Assembly (NCBI GenBank): GCA_973895155.1
Contig: OZ316897.1
Span: 10,416,001 to 10,480,000 of the forward strand
Source of the DNA: Marsupella aquatica
Lineage: Eukaryota > Marchantiophyta
Length of the DNA: 64,000 bases
Direction of reading: 5' to 3'
The position numbers and the translations under genes are program-made. Under the pieces are notes generated by a model. That model did no database searches and was not told the DNA's origin. It worked only from the letters and a program-made list of their open reading frames with translations. Below are positions 32,701 to 43,291 of this stretch, piece after piece; position 1 is the first letter of the stretch, and each line of letters begins with the position of its first letter.

Positions 32701-34010
32701 ATAAATTTGGACGCCAAAAAATGCGCTAACTTACTGTAGAGAACCCCACACAACAATGTTATGTAGTAACAGCAAACTACCAATCATAACAACCAGTACC
32801 GTAGTAAGTTGGTTGGGCCCAGCGTTCATTGTTACCTAATCCATACTCAACTCCGTGGACAGCTTTTCCTAGTGAATTATTGACACTGTTCACCTGATTA
32901 GTGTTATACAAAAATTAGTGCTAGGCAAAATAAACGTTAATAACACTAATTGTGGTAAAAGTGATTTTTGTCACTTTTCCAGAAAAGGTTGCTTTTCACG
33001 TTTGTTTATACGGCTAGTAAAAAGGGATGATCTTGAGTCCAAAGTAATTCTTGTGGATTTTCAGAATAGTTTTTTTTCCCTCCATTTTTCGCTCTTAAGA
33101 TCATATTAAGACTAATTCATGTGCACAAGAATAGTGTTAGCACAAAATTATTGTGACCAACACTCATTTGTGAATATACCCTGAAAATTCGCGCTCTCAA
33201 ATAATGTTAGTCACACTAGTTATGGTCAAAAGTGTAAATAGATATTTGGGGTTCACAGATTGTTTTTGGGACAAAAGTGATTTTCGAGGCAAAAAGGAAA
33301 ACCTTTCTGTAGAACGCACATAACTAACTTTAGAATGTCCCACACAAGTCATTAACGACAAACTAACAACCTGTACCGTAGTAAGTTGAACTGGTCCAGC
33401 CTTTTTGCTCGGTCTGAACGCGATCATACGCCCCCAAACCATACTCTAGTCCTGGGACGGCTCTTTCTGGTGAATAAATTAATTAGATCTGGAAATTCAC
33501 AAATCGTTTTAAGTTGCACAAAAATATTTTCGAGGCAAAAACCAAAAAACCTACTGTAAAACGCACATAACTAACTTTAGAGTATCCCACACAACATAGG
33601 GTACTCAGTAACGACAAACTAACAACCTGTACCGTAGTAAGCTGAACAAATCCAGCCTTTTTGCTGGGTCTGAACGCGATCATTGGCCCCTAATCCCTAC
33701 TCTGCTCGGAGGACGGCTTCTTCTCGTGAATTAACTACATTACACTATTTAGATCCGGGGGTGTCACAGATTGTGTTAGAGCTGCACTAAAAGTTGTTTT
33801 CGAGGCAATAAGAAAAATTGAAAAAACCTTCTGTACAGCCTCTAAACAAACTAACAACCTGTACCGTAGTAAGTTGAACCGGTCCAGCTTTTTTGCTCGG
33901 TCTGAACGCGATCATTCGCCCCTAAGCCCTACTCTATCCCAAGGAGTCAAGGACGGCTGTTTCCGGTGAAATAATTTATTAATTTAATAAATCCGGGGGC
34001 TCGATTCTCA
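32701..34010 (+). repeat. Tandem repeat of ~250 bp, three clear copies plus divergent partial copies
   Basis: Copies begin near 33239, 33485 and 33750, with a partial fourth at about 33985 and a diverged one at 32701-32880. Each starts 'agat.cggggg.tcacagat', contains 'acgcacataactaacttta', then 'acaacctgtaccgtagtaag' and 'ggtctgaacgcgatcatt', and ends 'gtgaataaattaatt'. Period lengths are 246, 265 and about 240 bp. The last partial copy leads directly into the GA-rich region at 34084. Confidence 0.9.
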
Positions 34011-34026
34011 TCACATCATTCTGTCG

Positions 34027-34077
34027 TTGTGTTTTGTCTCCTCTCGTAACCAAAAGCTCTACAGTAACGCGAGTAAA

Positions 34078-34117
<40 letters not shown>

Positions 34118-36194
34118 TTCATGTTTGCGCTGAATGGAAGGTAAAGCAGGGGCGAAGAAATCGATCCACTACTATTGTCGTTGATACGCTCTACTGTAAC
34201 TCGTGGATTCCGGTTTCTATGCTTCCCAAGCTCTCATCGGTTCCATGTGCGGCAGAGAAGCGGAGCTGCGAACAGGAACGCCCGGACAGAGAGAGAAGAC
34301 GGAGTCCGATTTGCGCTTTTTGGAAGCAATGTCGGATTGAGCGAGATCCTGCCACCTTTCACGAGGTAATCTTTTATAGCATTTCGAGGAAGGGGAAGGG
34401 GAGTGCGTGGAAAGGGAGGCGGAGGGAGACGACGTCAAACGACCGAGTTGGATTGATGACGAAGCTTGTTCGTCGCTCTTCGGTGTTCTGTCGGATCGGG
34501 GGATTGCTGTCCGTTTGCTATCAGAGTGAGGAGGAAGATTGCGACGAAGTCAAGTCGAGGGGAGAGAGGAGGCAGTTGATCAAGTCCACGCCCAGCCGAG
34601 CCAGCGACGCTGCTCGACAACTTACTGAGGATTGGTGATCCGCCCATCTCGAGCGAAGTGAGGGAGATCGCTAGTGACAGAATAGGATGAGGTATAGAAT
34701 GGTATGATGCAAGACAAGAAGGCCAGGCGACCGCAGAAAGGAGAATCGAGAGGAGGGGCCGACCAAGGCCTGGTCTAGTCTCGCCTTGTAGAGGTTGTGT
34801 GGGACCACTGAGACTGTGGTAAGGTGTGGAGCAAGTCTAGATAGCTGAATGTTTCATGACATTATTCGATTGTGCTCATAGGTTGGACATCATCAAATCA
34901 GAGGGAACACGTTGGCACTTTCCGCACTCCAAGAGTTCACTCAGCAAGGACTGACTCCGTAACTTACGAGCGCAACCACGTACAGGATCTTTGACCTTCT
35001 TCTGGAGGAAGTTGATGGATGGTTCTTCAGCGACAGGGAAATTCGGCTCGTAATTCTCGGCATGCGGCCCGTTCTACGAGCATCGTGACATCTACAGCAT
35101 CAATTAGTACCTCGCGGACATCTGTAGCGGTATTGAACTTTTCTGGGATACATAATCTTCACGAGGTGGTTGGGAGCTTTGTGGAACTGGCGAAGCTTTT
35201 ACTATTGTTTACTATTGTGCAGCACTGGGCAGGCACCTTCATCAACAGAAGTCGCTCTTCGTCTCATTCCGCTGCCGGAATCCTGTGGCTACGAGCTTGG
35301 GTTCGATCAGCTGCAACAGGATGCTGCTGCTCCGTCTGCATTGATTGATGTTTGATTACCCGTAAGCTCGGCGCGTGGTTTGTTACGAGAACTAATGTGC
35401 AATCTCCCGTCCTTTTCATCTACTGTAAGCTCAGCTGGAGTACTGGAACTGAGCTGAGCCCTGACAGCTACCATACCACCAGTTCCGTCTGTTGCCCGAC
35501 TTCTCCTCCCCATTCGCCGTGTGAAAATGGCCTTGTGGTGATTTCTGTGGAGACGGTGTCACCAGGATTTCTGCCCTCTGACCCGTTCGCGTTCCCGAAA
35601 TTGCCATTTTTCCCACGGGACTCTACCTCGTCCCCCATCTCTCGCGCTCCTTCCACCCTTAGGGGTCATCTGCAAGTATTGCTGGACAGGGCAGAGGAAT
35701 CCTCAATCTACCTTCCTCTGATTCTTCTTCATCTGATATCCTTGGGGAGTGACTTCTGGAGGATCGTGTGCGCTACGTTCGTGGCGTTAATTAATCAATC
35801 AAACTCTCGATTCTTTATCCGTCATTGCTGGACGGGAAACAGGGGGGAACCGGTCCTTACTCACCCTTCCCAAGTAACTACGTATCATTGCCGTAACTTG
35901 ACCATTTAAGCGAAGAATCGATCCGTCTTCCTCTGCACCGTAGGCAGGCAGGGAAAGGAAAGGAAAGGAGCTAGAATTGATTGATATGGTCCGTTAATCG
36001 AATGCTCGACCGTGACGAATCAGGATGTGGCAGAGGTTCATCAATGGTGAATTCTTTGGCGTTCCATCGTCTCCAGCACAGAGATGAGTGGTCTGCTAAG
36101 AAGGGTATGACCTTATTATGTTTCTGGTAGAGAGTGACGAAGGAAGGGTGTGATTTATAAGGCAGGTTAGGCGGTAGGTAAGGAAGCAGGACGG
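34027..36194 (+). other. Possible transcribed leader region upstream of the BTB gene; coding status unclear
   Basis: A (GA)16 microsatellite (34084-34115) of the kind common in plant 5' UTRs opens the region. Several open frames exist (34027-34638, 35019-35348, 35352-35909), but none resembles a family and their composition changes along their length. A more protein-like stretch is 34882-35093: VGHHQIRGNTLALSALQEFT, one TAA (34960-34962), then TYRIFDLLLEEVDGWFFSD to a stop. I cannot tell whether this is a decayed gene, a leader with introns, or noncoding RNA. Confidence 0.3.
34084..34115 (+). repeat. (GA)n microsatellite
   Basis: It consists of sixteen GA dinucleotides. GA/CT tracts often lie in core promoters and 5' UTRs of plant genes. 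Here it sits directly after the tandem-repeat block. Confidence 0.95.
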
Positions 36195-38155
36195 ATGCCT
36201 TCACCGTGCATAGCGTGCCAGCGGCCTCTTAAGTGCAAATCCTTAGATCGGTACAATAGCTCGGGGACATGTGATCGGGAGCTGAGTTGCCAGCGGCAGG
36301 GCCACAATTTGCCCTGCATAGTCTGCATAGATTGTTACGAGCAGGAGGCCACAGGTCGGTACAATGCCGAGGGGGCGCTCACGGAAGCGAAAGCTGATTT
36401 CGCTGACAAAGACCAGGAAATCTTGTCTTTGAAAGAGCAGCTGGAAGAAATGCAACTGCAGCTGCAATTTCTCCGCACTTGGGACAATCCTTTAAAGGAT
36501 CCGCATGCCGAGATTATATTTTACAGCGCTGAGGGCGAGACATTGCACGCACATCGTGCTATACTGGTACGTCCATCTATCTCCTGCTTGACTCCACACA
36601 CGCCCCGGTTTCAACATGTGCTTGTTGGCTATCTAATGAACATGGTCTGTGCAAGTAAATTCACCTCCCTTGTCCTTGAAATCACCTCATCAGCACCTCG
36701 AAATCCCCGAAGTATGAATCATCTGGTTCAGGTTGGTCTATGACTATGCTGGAAATCGATACACCCAGCATCCTCCGATGCCTGCCTCCCAACTTTCATT
36801 GGTGACATCATATCGAAACTTGAGTGATTTGTTGCCCTCAGCTTTGTCTACACCTCTCAGGAAGCTTGTCCGAGATGGGGTACGTCGGGCCACCCTACTT
36901 GCATAGTTCATTGCTATTGGCAGGATCGAGAGATCTCCTGTGCTGAGATCTCGATTGCTATGGCCGTCTGTGGGTGGATGGGTCTAGTGGAAGGTTCAAT
37001 GGTTAGAATTCTTCAAGCAAGTCCTCTCTCGTTGTTACTATAGCGACCGTCTTTTTAGTGCTGCTCACCGTCAATAACTGGTCGGTGGGAGTTGCTTTTC
37101 CGCCAATCCCGAGAGCTGCCGATTTTGTCGATAGGTCTGGCTAGGATTGGCTACTATGACTGATTATTAGTGCTCACCTGCCACTCACAGAAGTTGTGTC
37201 CATCCCCCGAGAGGTCAACTGTCCAAGGACCTCTTTCCAAAGCAACTCGTCTATGAGTGTCTAATGCGAGCCATCATCCATCTATATATTGCAAGCTTGA
37301 GGCCGGATCCCATAGGTATCCCTACAGGGCCTGTGCTGAACAGCGGACAGCTAGAAAATCTCGGAATCTTCCTAAGTTTGCTGACTTGGGTAGTGCATGT
37401 ACTTTGGACAAGTGACGTGAACCGAGGCATGACGTAAATCGTTCACCGCATTTTACTCGATGGATGATGATAATTTTTTCCGAGTGCGTCTTCACTCTTC
37501 TCGTTATATGATTTTGCTTATCATGAATGGCGACGGCGTGAATGATTCCAGTATTGTAACTGACTAGATGGGGAATGAATGGCAGATGAGCAAATCACCG
37601 GTGTTCAGATCAATGCTTCTGGCAGACCTCAAGGACGGGAGATCGGGAGTGCTCCATCTGGACGACATGCCAGCGGCAGCGTTGCGGGCATTTTTGGGAT
37701 TCCTCTACTATGCCCGAGTCAGTGAGAACGAGTTGAACCAACACGGAGGTCACCTCCTGGCCGCGGCGCACAAGTTTGACATTCCCCCTCTCAAGGCACA
37801 GGCGGAGAAGTACGTAGTGGCCAATCTCATCACTCAGGAGAACGCCGTTTCGTTTCTCGAGCTCGGCAGCCTGTGCAATTCCAAGCCCATCAAGGATGCT
37901 ACCACGAAGTTGATTGCCGTCAACTACGAAGCCTTCCTGTCCAGAAGCGATTACAACATGCTCGTCCAGAGGGATCCCGGCGTGGTCATCGAGTTCTACG
38001 AGGAGCTCGTCCAACGGCTTCGCAAGACTCTCAGGCACCACGGATTGATCGACGGAGGCGGCTCGAAAACAGGATCCCCCGTACCCTTCTTAGGGAGTAA
38101 AAAGGGCAGACTTGACTTGGCCGTCTACGAGGGAAAGAAACTACCGAAAGACTAG
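36195..38155 (+). CDS. BTB/POZ domain protein, similar to Arabidopsis At4g08455
   Basis: Two exons, 36195-36566 and 37586-38155, are joined in phase 0 across a 1,019-bp intron with gtacgt...ggcag borders and give 313 residues. The N-terminus has paired cysteines (CIACQ, CDRELSC, CIVCIDC) that may bind zinc, then a coiled coil (about residues 60-95). The BTB fold follows: DPHAEIIFYSAEGETLHAHR in exon 1 and MSKSPVFRSMLLADLKDGRS, LRAFLGFLYYARVS and AAHKFDIPPLKAQAEKYV in exon 2. The splice falls between HRAIL and MSKSPVF, inside the conserved 'HkaiLaarSpvF' motif, which supports the model. The protein is probably a substrate adaptor of CUL3 ubiquitin ligases, as is general for plant BTB proteins. 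The C-terminal helices have the BACK-like pattern. The ATG at 36195 is the first in frame. Confidence 0.9.
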
Positions 38156-39626
38156 ACTAGTCTTTCGTGGCATCGATCGATCGATGGAAATGAAGTACTG
38201 CAGTGGAGAGATGATAATTGATTCTCTTATTCGGCAAATCAATGAAATCAACGAAAGTTGCTGCTTGTCGCTCACTCAATCATCACTTCGGAGTCCGTTG
38301 CTATCTAGGTACCAAGCTAGGTCGGTAGTATGAAAGCTTTATAGCGCGTTCGTGTTGGCTCTGATCAGATGATGATACTAGCTGTCCACTCAGCAGCAGC
38401 GGGAGCAGCAGCAGCAGTCCACAATTTGTGTGCCTGTCCGCACTGTAAAATATCTTTCGATGACATATATATTTGTGGGTATGGTATGCACGTAGGGGAA
38501 GGGATCGCGTGGATCTTGTTTTGAGTCGTCCGAAAACCATAGACAGGCTGTTCTCCTCTCTTCTAGCTACCTTCCCGCCTGGCTGGCTGGCGAAGAGAGA
38601 TTTACTCTCTCGACCATTCTGCCAGTGATCGCTCAAGGGTAGATTGATGAAGTGATGGTGGTTGGCCGGAGTAGCAGTTCTGATACGAGATACCTCTCTT
38701 CTCGTGTCCTATCCTCTAAGCTCCTATCCTCTAAGCGAGTGTCCCTTTCCGTTTCCGGTTGGAGGATACATCCCGTAACTGAATGAACAAGGATTCAGCG
38801 TTGAAGTCATCTGTAATTTCATGTGTATAATTGACGTGTAACACCATCGTTTGAGAATGAGCAGACGTGTTTTGATTAAGATGATATGATCGCGAAACCA
38901 AAGTGCTTTTTCGCTTTGAATGGATGGGAATTGCATTGTATCGGTGACGTCTCTCGTCCGTTGTGAATGTTATGCTGACTGTCCTCACGACTATGAACAT
39001 GTCTTCAATGCGTTGAGAAATGGAATTTTTGTCGTTTGATACATGTTTTCAATTGTACCTTCAAAGTCTGATAGATATCTTCTCTGTCAACCTGACCCCT
39101 AAGATGATTCCCTAGATTGTGTTGTTTCTACATCAGCTGTCTCCGGAATCCACATCGTTCGGTATATCAACTAAAATCTTTGCGCTTGACATCAACTTTA
39201 AACTGGACGTGGGAATCCATCCCCTGTGAGAATCGCGACGAGATTTTCAAGGAACGCAGGGTAAACATCTTCTCGAACATCACCTTTGATTTTTCACTCG
39301 GTCACTACGCAATCGTTTCAAAGCCCTGTCCTCGTCTTCTCATTTTCACATCGTGACGAGTCACAGCAGCACTTGACGTAGGACGTAATTATGGATCACG
39401 TTCGGTGTTAGGTCACAACGACAACAGTCAGTCAGGCGAAGGCGAAGGCGAGGCTACTGTATGGACCCAGTTGTAGGTAGCAGTGTCGCACCATGATGCC
39501 ACGGAAACTACTCACGACATCTACGAAACGAAACACATAATGAGTTGCTACGAAGTTGTACTCTTTGCGCCAGACTTCGTCCTTGCTCATAATTCGCTCT
39601 CGCTACAGTAACTAGTACCTCCAACC
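38156..39626. other. 3' flank of the BTB gene, otherwise gene-free
   Basis: The 3' UTR presumably occupies the first part. A CAG/CTG-type stretch (38393-38418, 'cagcagcagcgggagcagca') is present. No further gene is supported. Confidence 0.4.
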
Positions 39627-40020
39627 TGGCGATGACCGCTTGTAATCTCCGGAGGTGGATCAGGGGCAGGGAAGGTCGGACGGATGTATGGAATTTTCCA
39701 ACTTGCCACATCATGCAGGCCTCACGTTCTACAGTAGTGTTGTCATCGAAGAAAACTGTTCGTGTAGAGGCCGTCAAAATTAGTTTACTGTACTTATTCA
39801 GTGTGTATATACTATATAGGCCCTCCTTCCTGGCGACGATCTCTTGTGATCGATCGCCAGAGAACGGAAGGTCGGGACTCGGGAGGATAAATGCTTATCT
39901 GAGTTTCCCAAATGGGAAATCCTGTAGGCCTCATCTTCTACAGTAGAGCTGTCATCGAATCTTCATCGAAAAAGGAGTTTCGTTTAGAGTCCGTTGCGAT
40001 TAATTTGCTGTACAGAACTG
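39627..40020. repeat. Two diverged tandem copies of a ~200-bp sequence
   Basis: Copy one (39627-39800) and copy two (39829-40020) share, in the same order, 'ggcga.ga.c.cttgt', 'ggaaggtcgg', 'gtaggcctcat/gcaggcctca', 'ttctacagtag', 'tgtcatcgaa' and 'ttagtttactgtac/ttaatttgctgtac'. No gene is present. Confidence 0.75.
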
Positions 40021-42221
40021 GTGTCTTTAAGAGCTCCCGGGCCATGTGTACTTACGGAGCTTTAACGAGGCTGTTTTGTTTATGAGAGTTCCGTATTTAT
40101 TTACTGTACCAAGACTAGTCAAGGTGATGGAGTAGTTGAGACGAGACACTTTCTTGTTTTGCCTTGAAAATTCAGCTTTAATGACACACTGATGAACAGT
40201 ACGAAGCGAAGGGGAGCTCGAAGACCAACCTAACAAGAAACACACTCGAAAGAGGACGAACCCCGGCAGCTGGATAGGAACGACTGTTAAGAAACAATCA
40301 ATTTCATTGTCTTCAAATAAGATTGCACGAGTGATGATGAGAATCTTACAGCAGATGCTTGTTTAGTCCCGTTATGAGTGAGGAGACGACATTGATCGAG
40401 CGAAGAGCGAGAGGCCGAGAGCTCAACAAATCCCCCAAAGTGAGCGGAATCAATGTACAGTACGTGCGTTCCTTTGTCATTCCGTGTTCCTCAGTGGACG
40501 CATTCATGACGCTGTCTATCTATCTCCCAGAAACACGAAAGAAGGCCGTGTTGGCAGACGCGATTGCATTGCGATGCAATGACAACAATGACAATAGGCA
40601 ATACGTAAATAAAGTGCTCTCGTTCGGTTTTCTTTCCTTTCCTTTCGTTTCCCCGACACCTCCGCACACGGGATCAGCCGTCTGTCCGTCTATCCATCGC
40701 CATAAGACTGATCAGTTTAACGACTGTCCGCAAAGTGAATGCGATTCCAAATGAGCTCCGCGTCCTGAACTCGATCATCATCTCGTTCATAAACTCACTC
40801 GGTCCCCCCCTCCTTCTCTTGCGCCACCAATGCCCAATCCAGTCGCGATCGTCATAATGAGCCTTCATGAACTCTCGCGAATTCCAAGAACGCAGTACCG
40901 CATCATATCCGATGCAAAATGACCTCCGAGAGTCCGATCCCTCGTTTCCCATCAATTTGTGCGTTCATTTCTCGACGTGCTCGCTACTCGGTTTCATGAA
41001 TGATCTCCCCTCTCGCAACGAGCATGCAAGGGACGCATGGGATCCAAATCAATGCACGACAGATTACTCACTCACTCACTCACTCATCGCTCGATCGATG
41101 AGTCATACAAATCACTGTTGCCATTCAGAGTTCAGCACTTCAGCTCTCGAAACCGATTTCGTCCTTCCTTGAGCTACAGTAGCGGTCACTCGAACTTTGA
41201 ACGGATAATTAATTCCTCGTCCAACCCAATCCATCGTTGCTCATTGTCTCGCTCGAGTAGAGTCTTCCCGTTGTCACGAATCTCCATTGCAATTGACTTC
41301 AAGAGCTCAAGAGCTGAAGCTCATGGAGCTCTTTTCATCAGAGTGCTTTAAATAGAACGATCTGCATTCAATACGTTGGACTACAATATGAGGGGAAATA
41401 AAATTTATTAATAGCTATTGGAGGAATTAAAATTGGGACAGGCATTTCTGGTCCTGTTAGTCATCTACAGTGGTTGTTTTCCATGGAGTTTAAAATTGGG
41501 AATCACAGTCAGGAGAATTTAAACCTGGCACTACAGTAACAGCAGTTTCGAAATTCAAAATGCGAGGCCATGACGTTTATTGAGAAGGGTCAATTTCTTA
41601 AAAAAACCATTGAAATTTGCACTGCAACTTTTAAAGGATGAAAGGACGAGGACGATTAAAAGTTGGGACAGAAATTTCAAAATTCAAGCTTGAGTTTGAT
41701 GCATTAAAACAGGGAAAGGGAGCTTCAAATTTGGTACATTAATATGGCATCTTTCTGAAAGCACAGTCTGTATGACATGTACTCTTTCGCTACAATTTGT
41801 TCGGATTAAAACAGGGAAAGACAACTCAAAATGGTACGTTAATTTAGAATCTTTCTGAAACCACAGTATGACATATATTGTGCTGTAGGAGCATAAATTA
41901 TAGTACTTCCGTCTTCAACTGTGGTCATCACAGGTTTCAAATAAATACATTTTTTAAGACACCAGGTTTGCTGGAATCAAAGCTCGGATGGACACCTTGT
42001 GGTTGTCCCTGCAGGCTCTCTTAGACAATGTAAAGTCTGTCACCACTTTACACCAGAAAGAGTACAGAACCAGCTATTGTGGATGGAACTTGGAGAGATA
42101 TGATTGGTAGACCCCCTTCAGGAAAAAGTTTGTTTAATCACCTCCCTCTATATTTTTCCACAATCTGGACCGTTGATGGACCTTTCGATCTCAGATCTGG
42201 ACCGTTGATAGACCTCAGGGG
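40021..42221. other. Gene-free interval
   Basis: A short (ACTC)n tract lies at 41069-41086. Between 41.5 and 41.9 kb the phrase 'attaaaacagggaaag' occurs twice (41705 and 41807), each followed by a diverged copy of the next 80 bp. No gene or RNA is supported. Confidence 0.4.
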
Positions 42222-43291
42222 GTCGATCAAGTAACAAGTTTCATTTTGGGGGTCGATCAAGCAAATACCTCATGGAACTTGCCATTCAGATTAGTTTAGG
42301 CCAACTTTCAGTCATCCAGGCATGCGCAATCTGGTTCTCCATCTAGATCCATTCTTCTTTTATGTCCAAAGATGCTCTTGTTTTCTTGCCACATCTCACT
42401 TCTCCACATAATACATTTTCTTGCAAGTGAGCAAAACAGAAACCAGGTTTTCTTCATGGCTGTCCATCCAGATGCAAAAGTTTATTCGAGAATTTTGGCA
42501 AATTTGAGGTCTATCCCAACTTCAGATTCTTGCCACATTTCACTTATGGGTGTAATAGATACTTTATGAGCCACATTGGTAAGCTAGCAACCCTGCCACT
42601 GGCCCACAGAGGCTGGCAGGCATGTGTGCTCTTGGCGGAGGTATTCTATGTTGCGAGCAAACAGGAGATTTTAATAGCAGGAGAATGTTATTAGCGAGAC
42701 ACTATTGGTTTCAAAATTTCATTTGCTTTTTGGTGCATTTTATATTTTTTGTGTTTTTTAAAGACTCCAGATGGCTAGCGAGCTTGCTAGCAAAAAGGGG
42801 AGTCCCAAAAAGGGATGTTACCAACCAGGTAGTTGATAGCGAGGCAGTTCGATGTAGAAAAATAGGGGTCATGCAAGATTTCTTTTTGCTCATGTGAGGA
42901 AAATTTTTACTGTTTGCTCGCAAGTTACAATTACCCCTCTTGCCGTCCAGTGTGGGCTTGCAGTGTTTTGGGTATTGTGTGCATTTGTCAGCCCCTTGGT
43001 GGGCTTGCCTTTGGATTTGCGGTTGGGATCCCCTCACGTTTTGGGTGTTGTGTGCATCAGTGTTGGCCCTTGTGGTGGGCTTGCCTTTGTGCTTCTGGCC
43101 TGGTTGGTTTCCCTTCATCCGTGGGGGGTATGCAGTGTAATTTATAAATGTTGTAATAACTTTCATAGTAAATAGATACCTTATGTGAGAGATTTTTGTT
43201 TCTATCCATCCATCCAAGTTGCAAAAGTTTATCTTAGAACTTTGGAGGTACGTACATGCTTCATTGACCCCCAAAATGAAAAGTGTTACTA
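42222..43291. mobile_element. Possible non-autonomous element with inverted ends
   Basis: 'gtaacaagtttcattttggg' followed by ggtcga (42232-42256) recurs in inverse orientation at 43264-43288 with three mismatches. Inside, 'tccatccagatgcaaaagtt' (42463) and 'tccatccaagttgcaaaagt' (43207) form a direct repeat, and a ~60-bp G/T-rich segment is duplicated at about 42955-43095 ('ggtgggcttgcctttg' twice). No target duplication was found and the 207-codon minus-strand frame across it is not convincing as a protein. Confidence 0.4.

Noticed and set aside
34027-34638. 203-codon open frame starting before the GA tract
   Set aside because: The Arg-Glu repeat comes from the (GA)n microsatellite and the rest resembles no protein; more likely leader or noncoding sequence.
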